Below, piece by piece: positions 1-5,879 of a DNA stretch of 14,817 nt (the first letter of the stretch is position 1; every line of letters begins with the position of its first letter). This stretch comes from Pseudomonadota bacterium. Its GTDB lineage: Bacteria; Pseudomonadota; Gammaproteobacteria; Enterobacterales; Enterobacteriaceae. The stretch covers positions 1 to 14,817 of the forward strand of contig JAEYFY010000075.1 of NCBI GenBank assembly GCA_023454395.1, written 5' to 3'. The notes below the pieces were generated by a model. That model was not told where the DNA came from. It searched no databases and was given only the letters and a program-made list of their open reading frames with translations. A program made the position numbers and the translations under genes.

Positions 1-101
1 CTCCATTTGCCTTCGACGTCCTTTTCAGTCACTTCTACGAATTGACCGTCTTTAAATGCCATGTTTTTGAATGGTTTGATTGGGGTATTAATTAAAGACA
101 T
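1..101 (-). CDS. ahpC: Alkyl hydroperoxide reductase subunit C, 5' end only
   Basis: The 33 visible codons read MSLINTPIKPFKNMAFKDG... and match the N-terminus of enterobacterial AhpC (MSLINTKIKPFKNQAFKNG as I remember it), including the TEKD-EG-W stretch. AhpC is the cytoplasmic 2-Cys peroxiredoxin that reduces hydrogen peroxide and organic peroxides and is recycled by AhpF. The catalytic cysteines lie beyond the window edge, so they cannot be checked. The start at 101 is preceded by a strong ribosome binding site (AGGAGG, 6 bases upstream). An OxyR-type promoter lies just upstream. ahpF would be expected downstream, outside the window. Confidence 0.95.
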   Translation of the reverse strand, partial: MSLINTPIKPFKNMAFKDGQFVEVTEKDVEGKW

Positions 102-152
102 TGTATTTCCTCCTGTTTGGTATGGGACTAATGTACCTATTCCATTTGAGAA

Positions 153-195
153 TAGCTAATACATTCCTGCTATCAGTTCAATAGGTTTTACCTAA
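153..195 (-). promoter_or_regulatory. ahpC promoter with OxyR operator
   Basis: On the plus strand, 159-195 reads ATAC-N7-CTAT-N7-ATAG-N7-CTAA. This is the four-element OxyR motif (ATAG-N7-CTAT twice, separated by 7) with one mismatch in each of two elements and correct spacing throughout. Most of the conserved inner T and A positions are present too. Reading toward ahpC, a -35 TTGAAC (181-176) and a -10 TAGCTA (158-153) are separated by exactly 17 bases. The operator therefore covers the -35, as expected for OxyR activation. The leader to the ahpC start is about 45 bases. Confidence 0.75.
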
Positions 196-395
196 TGAGT
201 TGAAGAAATTGATAGAGATAGGTTAACGAAATGTAGCTATTAAAGCAAATGGACAACAAGCCAATTACGTCTACCTTTTATTAACCTACTTTCTTAACCT
301 ACTCTCTATTTAATATCCTTAGCTTCGATAAGGGTATAATTATAATACCATGAATTATAAAGTTAATATTCAATCCAGCATAGATAGATTCAATA

Positions 396-1046
396 TTATT
401 GCGCTAATTTGGCAGGTTTAAGAATAGTATAAGTACATTCAAATGCCGCCTTTTGAATACGATAAACATCTTGGCTATCTGTTGTGGATTGCACAATAGC
501 ATCGCCCGACTGAAAACGTTGTAATTCTCCCCAAGGAGCCTTCATTGCAAACGCTGGTGTAGATTCGGGTACAATGAAATAATTCATTTCGATACCTTTG
601 GGGATAAAAGGCTGATAATTATCAGGATAAGACGTTATATTGATTTGATTTTTATCTGTTTCACTATAACGCTGAATAAATTTGTTTTTTCTTACCAAAA
701 TTTCTTCATTTCCCGTTTCAGGACAAATATTTTGCACTACCCAATCACCTACTTTTGCCGGTTCTGAAACTGTTTCAACACCTTCACCTTTAATTATCGT
801 TGTAATGATCTCACCTTCTTTGGCTGGTCTTGCTAGAACAGGCTTTGTTTTAATTGCAACACCAGTGTTCCCTGCTTGTTGAGCTTGCGTAAAGTAAGTT
901 ACGCGTTCTTTTTGCGGTAATTGAGAAAGATCATTAGCAAAGACAAATGAAGGAATTAAGGCTAAGCCGATTAATAGTGGTTTGGTTCTATTTTTCTTAT
1001 CGGTTTTGTCACTATTTGAATTACTGTTTTGTATATAAAAAGGCAT
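396..1046 (-). CDS. Exported protein with internal GDxxVQ repeat (PGDYG-like)
   Basis: This 216-residue protein has a basic N-region (KTDKKNRTK) and a hydrophobic stretch ending in VFA, so a Sec signal peptide with cleavage near residue 37 is likely and the product is probably periplasmic. The mature part contains two similar modules: GDWVVQN followed by ILVRKNKFIQRY (about 100-127), and GDAIVQS followed by VYRIQKAAFECTY (about 181-208). The second is preceded by APWGE. This resembles PGDYG-type domains, but that is recalled similarity and not a firm assignment. Two cysteines, C108 and one near the C-terminus, could form a disulfide. The start has AGGA about 10 bases upstream. It is transcribed divergently from the ATP-grasp gene. 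Function unknown. Confidence 0.75.
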   Translation of the reverse strand: MPFYIQNSNSNSDKTDKKNRTKPLLIGLALIPSFVFANDLSQLPQKERVTYFTQAQQAGNTGVAIKTKPVLARPAKEGEIITTIIKGEGVETVSEPAKVGDWVVQNICPETGNEEILVRKNKFIQRYSETDKNQINITSYPDNYQPFIPKGIEMNYFIVPESTPAFAMKAPWGELQRFQSGDAIVQSTTDSQDVYRIQKAAFECTYTILKPAKLAQ

Positions 1047-1074
1047 TGAATGATTTCCTAATAAATATCATTTG

Positions 1075-1096
1075 CACTTAATACGCTAGTTAAGTG
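1075..1096. promoter_or_regulatory. Inverted repeat between divergent genes
   Basis: CACTTAA (1075-1081) and TTAAGTG (1090-1096) form a perfect 7-bp dyad with an 8-base centre. It lies 29 bases upstream of the exported-protein start and about 200 bases upstream of the ATP-grasp start. The position and size fit an operator for a dimeric regulator, but no regulator is identified. It could also be chance in AT-rich DNA. Confidence 0.3.
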
Positions 1097-1298
1097 TCTG
1101 TAAACATTAAATCGATTATGGCAGGAAATAAAACAATGGCACGAGTAAAATCAGATACCTAGTCGAAAAAGATCAAAAAATCGAGAGATCTCACAACTTA
1201 GAAAAGAGAACATGTAATTAAGAGAAAAAAGGTTCAAGTCGTTAAATAAAGCGTTAGGATGTTCTTCATCAAACCTATTTAATTAAAAGGAATTTCTT

Positions 1299-2084
1299 AT
1301 GCAAATAATTTACCCTGATGACTATTCGAAAACAGGAAAACCCGATGAGGCTTTTGAACAAGAATATCATTGCGCCCAAATGCTAAATATTCATTGTTTG
1401 TTACTCTCATCAGAAGATATGGCATTAGGTAAATATAAGTTTTCACACCCTTTTAAATCAGACTCTCCCGTTATTTGGCGTGGGTGGATGCTAAATAAAG
1501 ACGAATATCAACAACTATACGATGCTGTTAATACTCATGGTGGTCAAATGCTCGAAACGCCTGAATATTATATCCAAAACCACCATATAGCGGGTTGGTA
1601 TGAAAAATGTAAAGAGTTCACACCCAAAACAGTTATCACAACCATGGATACTGACTTTGAAAGCTTAACTAACCAACTTCAATGGCCAGCTTACTTTGTA
1701 AAAGACTATGTAAAATCTTTAACCACCACAAGAGGTTCCATCGCTAAAAATGCAGATGAAATTAAAGAAATACTAAAACTTATTGCGCAGTATAGAGGGA
1801 ATATTGAAGGTGGTGTAAGTCTTCGCTATGTTGAGGAATTTATTAATGAGAGTGAACGTAGATATTTTGTTTTAAATAAGAAAATATTCTCTGCGGATGA
1901 TGAAGTTCCTGAGTTTGTAAAAAAAGTAGTGCAGCATATAAATACCCCCTTTTATTCTATTGATGTAGTCAAAAACGCAGTAGGAGAATTGCGTTTAGTT
2001 GAAATTGGTGATGGGCAAGTTTCAGACATTAAAGAGTGGTCAGCTGAAAAGTTAGTTAAGGCTTTTTCCTTATCTGGTATTTGA
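1299..2084 (+). CDS. Stand-alone ATP-grasp protein, R2K clade (family 3 type)
   Basis: This 261-residue soluble protein has the layout of the R2K-clade ATP-grasp domains (formerly DUF4343). An N-terminal pre-domain carries WRGWML with R61. A central lysine segment FVKDYVKS has K135 and K139. A C-terminal metal and nucleotide segment reads YSIDVV...ELRLVEIGDGQVSD. ATP-grasp enzymes couple ATP hydrolysis to carboxylate-amine (or similar) ligation through an acyl-phosphate. R2K members are mostly unassigned and several lie in peptide-modification or immunity-type loci. The substrate here is unknown. The start is supported by AAGGAA 7-8 bases upstream. No other biosynthetic gene is adjacent; the only close neighbour is the divergent exported protein. 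A hairpin lies just after the stop codon. Confidence 0.8.
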   Translation: MQIIYPDDYSKTGKPDEAFEQEYHCAQMLNIHCLLLSSEDMALGKYKFSHPFKSDSPVIWRGWMLNKDEYQQLYDAVNTHGGQMLETPEYYIQNHHIAGWYEKCKEFTPKTVITTMDTDFESLTNQLQWPAYFVKDYVKSLTTTRGSIAKNADEIKEILKLIAQYRGNIEGGVSLRYVEEFINESERRYFVLNKKIFSADDEVPEFVKKVVQHINTPFYSIDVVKNAVGELRLVEIGDGQVSDIKEWSAEKLVKAFSLSGI

Positions 2085-2121
2085 TGTTTTATATCCCTAC
2101 AACTGTGCAAACTATATAAAA

Positions 2122-2172
2122 ATATAAAGACCTCAATTAGCCACAATACTCTGTATCTTGAAGTCTTTATAT
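2122..2172. terminator. Hairpin between convergent genes, possible bidirectional terminator
   Basis: The left arm (2122-2136, ATATAAAGACCTCAA) pairs with the right arm (2158-2172, TTGAAGTCTTTATAT) over 15 positions with one mismatch, around a 21-base loop. It sits between the stop codons of the convergent ATP-grasp and porin genes, where a shared terminator is expected. The stem is AT-rich and the T-run is weak on both strands. Confidence 0.45.
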
Positions 2173-2208
2173 AAAATCAATCGCTAACAAAAAGTGCTAA
2201 AAATGAAG

Positions 2209-3720
2209 TTAAAATAGATATTTAAAACGGATTCGAGCGCCGTAACGATCTTTGTCACTGCTGTGTACATTAATATCGTCTTTACCATCTATACGTGAAT
2301 AATAAGCACCTAAATAGGTTTTAAAATTATCCATATCTAAAATATTAGGCAGTTCATAAGACGCAAATACCGTGTTGATATTGTACTTACCAGGATTGAG
2401 CGTTAAATAGGTGTCATTTTGACCACTGTTGTTCCCGCTTTTGTGATAGTAAGCTTTAATATCATTATGAGCATAAATATAACCAAGTTGGAATTTGCGC
2501 CATAAAACATTACTACCAATAGAAAAATCATTTTCATCTTTAGCATTAAGATAAGCAGTACTTAAATTTGCAACAATGCCGTTGATAGGATCATCAGCTA
2601 AAGTGTCCCATTTTACAGTTAAGCCATAACCTGTACGTCGCGATTGATCTTGGAATTTTCCATTTTCATCATCAAAGCCATAGGCTTTGCTTATCACGTT
2701 CGCATCTATTGCTCCTGCAATAGTTAAATTGTCTTTCTGCCATGCAACAACAGGACGCATATAAATAACATTTTTGCGGTTATCAAGTTTACGTCCATGA
2801 TATTCATTATCTTTAAAAACAGAAGTTCCATCTTCAACTAAAGCATTTAACTCAAAATACCAGTCGTTATAGTGTGTATTAACCATCATACTGCCACCAT
2901 CACTACTACGGCCTCGCCCTTCTTTCATCATATAGATATAGCCAAAACCATCACCATATAAATCATTTGCTGTATTACCTGAATATTCAACAAATGTATC
3001 TTGGTTTAAAGGGAACATGTCGTAAGCTTCATAACGACCAATTTTATATTGCCATTTATCGCGTTGACCAAAATAGAAAACAGCATCATCTAGATTCATT
3101 TTACCTGTCATGTCAGCCATAGGCTGAGCACGAAAACCCGCATAATTGCCGTTTTTTAATTCTCGTTCACCATCCACACCAATTAAAATGCGTCCATTAA
3201 GTGACCACTTTTCATTATCATCAAAGTCTTTTTGATTACCGGGCATCGTTCTCATAGATGTTAGTTGCCCTTTTTTACTCGCAGCATCGATATTATATTC
3301 AACATCACCATACAATTTGAGATCACCCCAATTTGTATTGGTAGAGAAAAAGCCTGTACCTTCTTTATTTTTCGTATTAGCAAGCTGATCTGATTGTTTT
3401 TGTTGGATTTCATTAAGTTGAGTTTGTGCAATGTTTACTTTTGCTTGAGCCTCATCAGATTGCTTTTCTAATATCGCAACGCGTTGCTCCATGCCGACAG
3501 TTGTAACATGATCCGTTTGAGATTGGCTGTTGGAGTTAATTAATTGCTCAAGCCGAGCCGCTTTTTGTTCCGCAGCAGCGGCTCTAGCCTCAGCAGCTGT
3601 TGCACGTTGTTCAAGTGCATTTAACCTTGCTTCAATTGCACTTATATCAGTTTGTGCGTTTGCACATAATGGTGTAGCGAGTATTAAACTTATCACAGCA
3701 GATAATGCTTTTACTTTCAT
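2209..3720 (-). CDS. Coiled-coil carbohydrate-type outer-membrane porin (RafY-like)
   Basis: This 503-residue protein starts with a clear Sec signal peptide (MKVKALSAVISLILATPLCANA, cleavage near residue 22). A long Ala/Glu/Gln-rich heptad region follows from about 26 to 115 (IEARLNALEQRA...), as in the N-terminal coiled coils of sugar porins such as ScrY. The rest alternates aromatic and polar residues in short beta strands (LKLYGDVEYNI, KWQYKIGRYEAYDMF, DWYFELNALVEDG) and ends in FKYLF with a terminal Phe, the outer-membrane insertion signature. The barrel resembles the glycoporin RafY family (Porin_8) as I recall it. The likely role is oligosaccharide uptake, but no sugar operon is adjacent, so the substrate is open. 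The ribosome site is AGGA about 9 bases upstream. Confidence 0.8.
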   Translation of the reverse strand: MKVKALSAVISLILATPLCANAQTDISAIEARLNALEQRATAAEARAAAAEQKAARLEQLINSNSQSQTDHVTTVGMEQRVAILEKQSDEAQAKVNIAQTQLNEIQQKQSDQLANTKNKEGTGFFSTNTNWGDLKLYGDVEYNIDAASKKGQLTSMRTMPGNQKDFDDNEKWSLNGRILIGVDGERELKNGNYAGFRAQPMADMTGKMNLDDAVFYFGQRDKWQYKIGRYEAYDMFPLNQDTFVEYSGNTANDLYGDGFGYIYMMKEGRGRSSDGGSMMVNTHYNDWYFELNALVEDGTSVFKDNEYHGRKLDNRKNVIYMRPVVAWQKDNLTIAGAIDANVISKAYGFDDENGKFQDQSRRTGYGLTVKWDTLADDPINGIVANLSTAYLNAKDENDFSIGSNVLWRKFQLGYIYAHNDIKAYYHKSGNNSGQNDTYLTLNPGKYNINTVFASYELPNILDMDNFKTYLGAYYSRIDGKDDINVHSSDKDRYGARIRFKYLF

Positions 3721-3772
3721 TCGAATATTCCTAAATTAGCAAATGTTGGTTTAACAGGTACGGCAAATACAT

Positions 3773-3799
3773 AACAATCAATTTAGTTGATCGATTGTT
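3773..3799. promoter_or_regulatory. 7-bp inverted repeat upstream of the porin gene
   Basis: AACAATC (3773-3779) and GATTGTT (3793-3799) are perfect complements separated by 13 bases. They lie 53-79 bases upstream of the porin start, within the expected promoter and leader region. This is compatible with an operator for a repressor. I could not place confident -35 and -10 hexamers around it. Confidence 0.35.
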
Positions 3800-3918
3800 C
3801 TATCTGATGAGCGTATTGTTATTTTTATTCGATAATATTTTTACAAATATCAATCGGTTACTCGCATCATTATTTCTATTCTTAATAATAAATAAGCCGA
3901 TACCTGATCATTTTGCCA

Positions 3919-3953
3919 TTACTTATGCGGTTAGCTTCCTGCTTCATAAGTAA
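3919..3953. repeat. 9-bp inverted repeat (hairpin) upstream of the repeat array
   Basis: TTACTTATG (3919-3927) and CATAAGTAA (3945-3953) pair perfectly around a 17-base centre. No T-run follows on either strand, so it does not look like an intrinsic terminator. It lies immediately beside the 18-bp direct repeats and may belong to the same regulatory or RNA structure. Confidence 0.5.
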
Positions 3954-3967
3954 GGCTACGTTTGAAC

Positions 3968-4039
3968 GAAGGTACTAATTCTCACCTAAGTACTTCTTCT
4001 TATTTAAGTACTTATTCTCGTTTAAGTACTTACAAACGT
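3968..4039. repeat. Four 18-bp direct repeats with AAGTACTT cores
   Basis: Three good copies begin at 3986, 4004 and 4022, each (C/T)TAAGTACTT plus 8 variable bases. A degenerate fourth copy at 3968-3985 keeps GTACT and ATTCTC at the same 18-base phase. The core AAGTACTT is itself palindromic, so each unit is a potential dimer-binding site. The array is bounded by ACGTTTG (3958-3964) and CAAACGT (4033-4039), which are inverted complements. It lies about 250-320 bases upstream of the porin start. The number of units and the strict phase argue against chance. The function is unknown. Confidence 0.6.
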
Positions 4040-4158
4040 TTATTATTTTGACTCAGTATTTAATTTATTATTATTTCAAGCATATCTCTGGTTTAAGTTT
4101 TCAAATTTTATAATGGCTTCACTCGCTAAATAAAATAATCGCTAATATGGAACATTTC

Positions 4159-4180
4159 CACAATCATTTGTGATTTTTTT
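4159..4180 (+). terminator. Intrinsic-terminator-like hairpin on the plus strand
   Basis: CACAA (4159-4163) and TTGTG (4168-4172) form a 5-bp stem with a 4-base loop, followed by A and seven Ts. A second small hairpin, TGGAA/TTCCA, lies just upstream. No plus-strand gene precedes it. It would therefore end either a divergent leader from the porin region or a short RNA starting near the TATAAT at 4109. The stem is short, so confidence is limited. Confidence 0.35.
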
Positions 4181-4415
4181 GAGGTTAGTACAATAACCTA
4201 AGAAAAACGACACAAATAACCATCAAAAAAGAGGATATAGAAAGAAAATAAAGCTATTGATTAAGAGGAATATAAACTAAGCAAATGATAGTTAAGATTG
4301 GAAGAGAATAATTTTATCACGGTGTTGTTAGCTTCTATTATTTAGAAACCTTACTTACTGTAAAAAGGCGTTAATACGGTGGGAAGAGTAAATAGGATGA
4401 GAAAGGAGAAGAATT

Positions 4416-4445
4416 GACAGAGGTCATGTCATTACAACCTCCGTC
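4416..4445 (-). terminator. Hairpin after the PadR-regulator operon
   Basis: Read on the minus strand, GACGGAGGT pairs with ACCTCTGTC over nine positions (one G-U pair), around a 12-base loop that can form TGT/ACA. A pyrimidine-rich tail (AATTCTTCTCCTTTCT) follows. It begins 8 bases after the stop of the 51-codon ORF, which suggests that ORF is part of the transcript. The tail is not a clean T-run. Confidence 0.45.
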
Positions 4446-4453
4446 CATCATTA

Positions 4454-4609
4454 TCATATTCTGCCAGGTTTACGTAACGCTCTACGAAAGTAAGAAACTG
4501 GCATTTTAGGGCAGATTTGTTCTTTTACTGCTGGATTATTTTCCAAATCATCTTTATCTATTTCATTATTTCTTCTTGAATTTTGTAGCTGAGTATCTGT
4601 TTTATTCAT
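4454..4609 (-). CDS. Small 51-residue ORF overlapping the PadR-type regulator gene
   Basis: The ATG at 4609 lies inside the last codons of the regulator gene (ATGAATAA overlap), so translational coupling is likely. The regulator's own GAGGAAAGGGAAG codons supply a purine-rich ribosome site. The predicted peptide has a polar, charged N-terminal half (MNKTDTQLQNSRRNNEIDKD), a single cysteine, and a basic end (SYFRRALRKPGRI). There is no signal peptide or membrane segment. I recognise no family. The tight overlap and the following hairpin favour a real gene, but a chance ORF of this length is possible. Confidence 0.45.
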   Translation of the reverse strand: MNKTDTQLQNSRRNNEIDKDDLENNPAVKEQICPKMPVSYFRRALRKPGRI

Positions 4610-5453
4610 CTTCCCTTTCCTCTGAGATCAATGCCTCATTGATAGCTTCAATTTTCTCAACTGCTTCATTAAGAATAGAAGCAATACGTCCTGCTTTTTC
4701 CACCGAAAGCTCTTTTAACACTAATTTGTGGCGTAAAACTGCTTTTAATTTACCAACAGCAGATTCAATTTCCTCAGAAACACCACCTGCGTTTTGAGAT
4801 AAATCTCTTGCATAAGCCAGTTTTCTTTGAATATTGGCATCAATATCTTGATGTTCTGCTAAAAATGCAGTGCCTTCAGATGTAATACTGTAGCTTTTAC
4901 GACCTTTTTCAGCAATCGTAGCAACTAATAGATCTTGCTCTTCAAGTAGTGTTAGCGTTGGATAAATAACACCAGGGCTAGGTACATATAATCCTGAAGA
5001 AGCCTCATCTATTTCTTTGATAATTTCATAGCCATGACTTGGTTTTTTCGAGATCATGCTAAGTAACAGAACGCGTAAATCACCATGATCAAACATACGT
5101 TTTAACTGGCGACCTTGGCCTTTACCTCTGCCACCGCACCCACGGCCACGTTGGTTTCCATGCTCGTCAGAACCATGTTCACCATGACCTTTGTGTCCGC
5201 GACCATGCTCACCATGGCAGCATTCACCACGACCTTCGTGTCCATGACCATGTTCACCATGGCAGCATTCGCCATGACCTTCGTGTCCGTGACCATGTTC
5301 ACCATGACAGCAATGCTCGCCATGATTTTCTTGGTGACGACTATGTTTACCTTTACCACCACAGCGACCTCTTCCGTGACCATGTCCATGACTACCATGT
5401 TCGCCATCTTCAGCACGCTGTTGATAAAGTGAGTTTAATGCTCGAATCATCAT
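4602..5453 (-). CDS. YqjI-type PadR-family metal-responsive regulator with expanded His/Cys repeats
   Basis: This 283-residue protein ends in a PadR winged helix (from about 117: MFDHGDLRVLLLSMISKKPSHGYEIIKEID...YVPSPGVIYPTLTLLEEQDLL) plus a C-terminal helical dimerisation part. The N-terminal 100 residues contain 23 His and 7 Cys in a Gly-rich setting. These include three tandem 15-residue units starting CCHGEHG at residues 48, 63 and 78 (DNA 5178-5312). E. coli YqjI has the same architecture, with a shorter His/Cys extension; it senses nickel and represses the ferric reductase gene yqjH. The likely role here is a nickel- or other metal-released repressor. Autoregulation is probable because three dyads surround its promoter. 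yqjH is not adjacent. AGGG lies 7 bases before the first ATG, which is followed by a second ATG. Confidence 0.85.
   Translation of the reverse strand: MMIRALNSLYQQRAEDGEHGSHGHGHGRGRCGGKGKHSRHQENHGEHCCHGEHGHGHEGHGECCHGEHGHGHEGRGECCHGEHGRGHKGHGEHGSDEHGNQRGRGCGGRGKGQGRQLKRMFDHGDLRVLLLSMISKKPSHGYEIIKEIDEASSGLYVPSPGVIYPTLTLLEEQDLLVATIAEKGRKSYSITSEGTAFLAEHQDIDANIQRKLAYARDLSQNAGGVSEEIESAVGKLKAVLRHKLVLKELSVEKAGRIASILNEAVEKIEAINEALISEEREDE
5178..5312 (-). repeat. Three in-frame 45-bp tandem repeats in the regulator gene
   Basis: Residues 48-62, 63-77 and 78-92 read CCHGEHGHGHEGHGE, CCHGEHGHGHEGRGE and CCHGEHGRGHKGHGE. The 45-bp units are in frame, so gain or loss of a unit would change metal-ligand number without a frameshift. 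Each unit supplies two Cys and four to five His in the first two copies. Confidence 0.85.
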
Positions 5454-5470
5454 AAATATTCCCTCATTGT

Positions 5471-5544
5471 TTTAGATATATCGAATTCATGTAGTGCAAT
5501 ATAATCCGATATATCTAAATAATCAAGTTTTAGATATATCTAAA
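5471..5544 (-). promoter_or_regulatory. Regulator promoter with three dyad operators
   Basis: The 16-bp perfect palindrome TTTAGATATATCTAAA lies at 5529-5544. Imperfect copies sharing the GATATATC core lie at 5471-5486 (core 5475-5482) and 5504-5519 (core 5508-5515). On the minus strand a -35 TTGATT (5526-5521) and -10 TATATT (5503-5498) are exactly 17 bases apart. The middle dyad fills that spacer and the others flank the promoter. This is a convincing repressor layout, and autorepression by the PadR-type product is the simplest reading. Confidence 0.7.
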
Positions 5545-5618
5545 TGCACATTTAAATCGACTCACTTATTAACAATATGATTTATCTATGATTAATTTTT
5601 TCAAATCTGGGCTTAATT

Positions 5619-5637
5619 ATGAATGATTATCATTCTC
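5619..5637. promoter_or_regulatory. Fur box
   Basis: On the minus strand this reads GAGAATGATAATCATTCAT, matching 15 of 19 positions of the Fur consensus GATAATGATAATCATTATC, with the central AATGATAATCATT intact. It lies about 165 bases upstream of the regulator start and about 90 bases beyond its -35. That is far for direct repression of this promoter. No open reading frame starts on the other side. Confidence 0.65.
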
Positions 5638-5788
5638 TAGCTTGCTTTTATGTGCTATCAATGAAAATAAAAGAAAATAAATAATAAAGAAGAATACAAA
5701 ACAGACACTTTTAGCTTAAAATACGCACAAAAAATAAAACAGGTTTATAATGCAATAAGTGACAACGTCACCTTAAATTCATTTTAAA

Positions 5789-5831
5789 AAAAAGCGAAGA
5801 TAATGAGCAACAACCCACTACTTCGCTTTTT
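5789..5831 (-). terminator. Intrinsic terminator downstream of the decarboxylase-like gene
   Basis: AAAAAGCGAAG (5789-5799) and CTTCGCTTTTT (5821-5831) form a perfect 11-bp stem. On the minus strand the stem ends in eight Ts, about 50 bases after the gene's stop. It also ends in Ts on the plus strand, so it can work in both directions. A shorter AGCG/CGCT hairpin followed by six Ts overlaps the stop codon itself (5870-5881). Confidence 0.75.
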
Positions 5832-5879
5832 AACAAAATTTATTTTAATTGTAGGAAATATCACAAAAAAGCGATATCG

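Larger units (their letters stand above)
3721..4453. other. Gene-free interval upstream of the porin
   Basis: I see no convincing protein-coding gene here on either strand. From left to right it holds the porin leader and a 7-bp dyad, an AT-rich stretch, the 9-bp inverted repeat, the 18-bp repeat array, a TATAAT at 4109-4114, a plus-strand terminator-like hairpin ending in seven Ts at 4180, a perfect 6-bp hairpin (AGGTTA 4182-4187, TAACCT 4194-4199), and the terminator-like hairpin of the PadR operon at 4416-4445. It is unusually long and structured for an intergenic region. Confidence 0.6.

Noticed and set aside
333..349. GGTAT/ATACC inverted repeat downstream of the exported-protein gene
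   Set aside because: Only a 5-bp AT-rich stem with no T-run; not enough for a terminator call.
1119..1256. Lys-rich plus-strand reading with ATGs (MARVKSDT then stop) before the ATP-grasp gene
   Set aside because: Interrupted by several stops, too short, and the Lys richness reflects A-rich DNA. No homologue was recognised to call it a pseudogene.
3968..4039. CRISPR-like array
   Set aside because: Units are contiguous 18-bp tandem repeats without spacers of typical length, and no cas gene is present.
5102..5432. Long open frames on both strands opposite or out of frame with the His-rich region (104-105 codons)
   Set aside because: They are Met/Val/Thr-rich shadows of the CAT/CAC/GGT repeat codons in the YqjI-type gene, with no ribosome site or recognisable domain.
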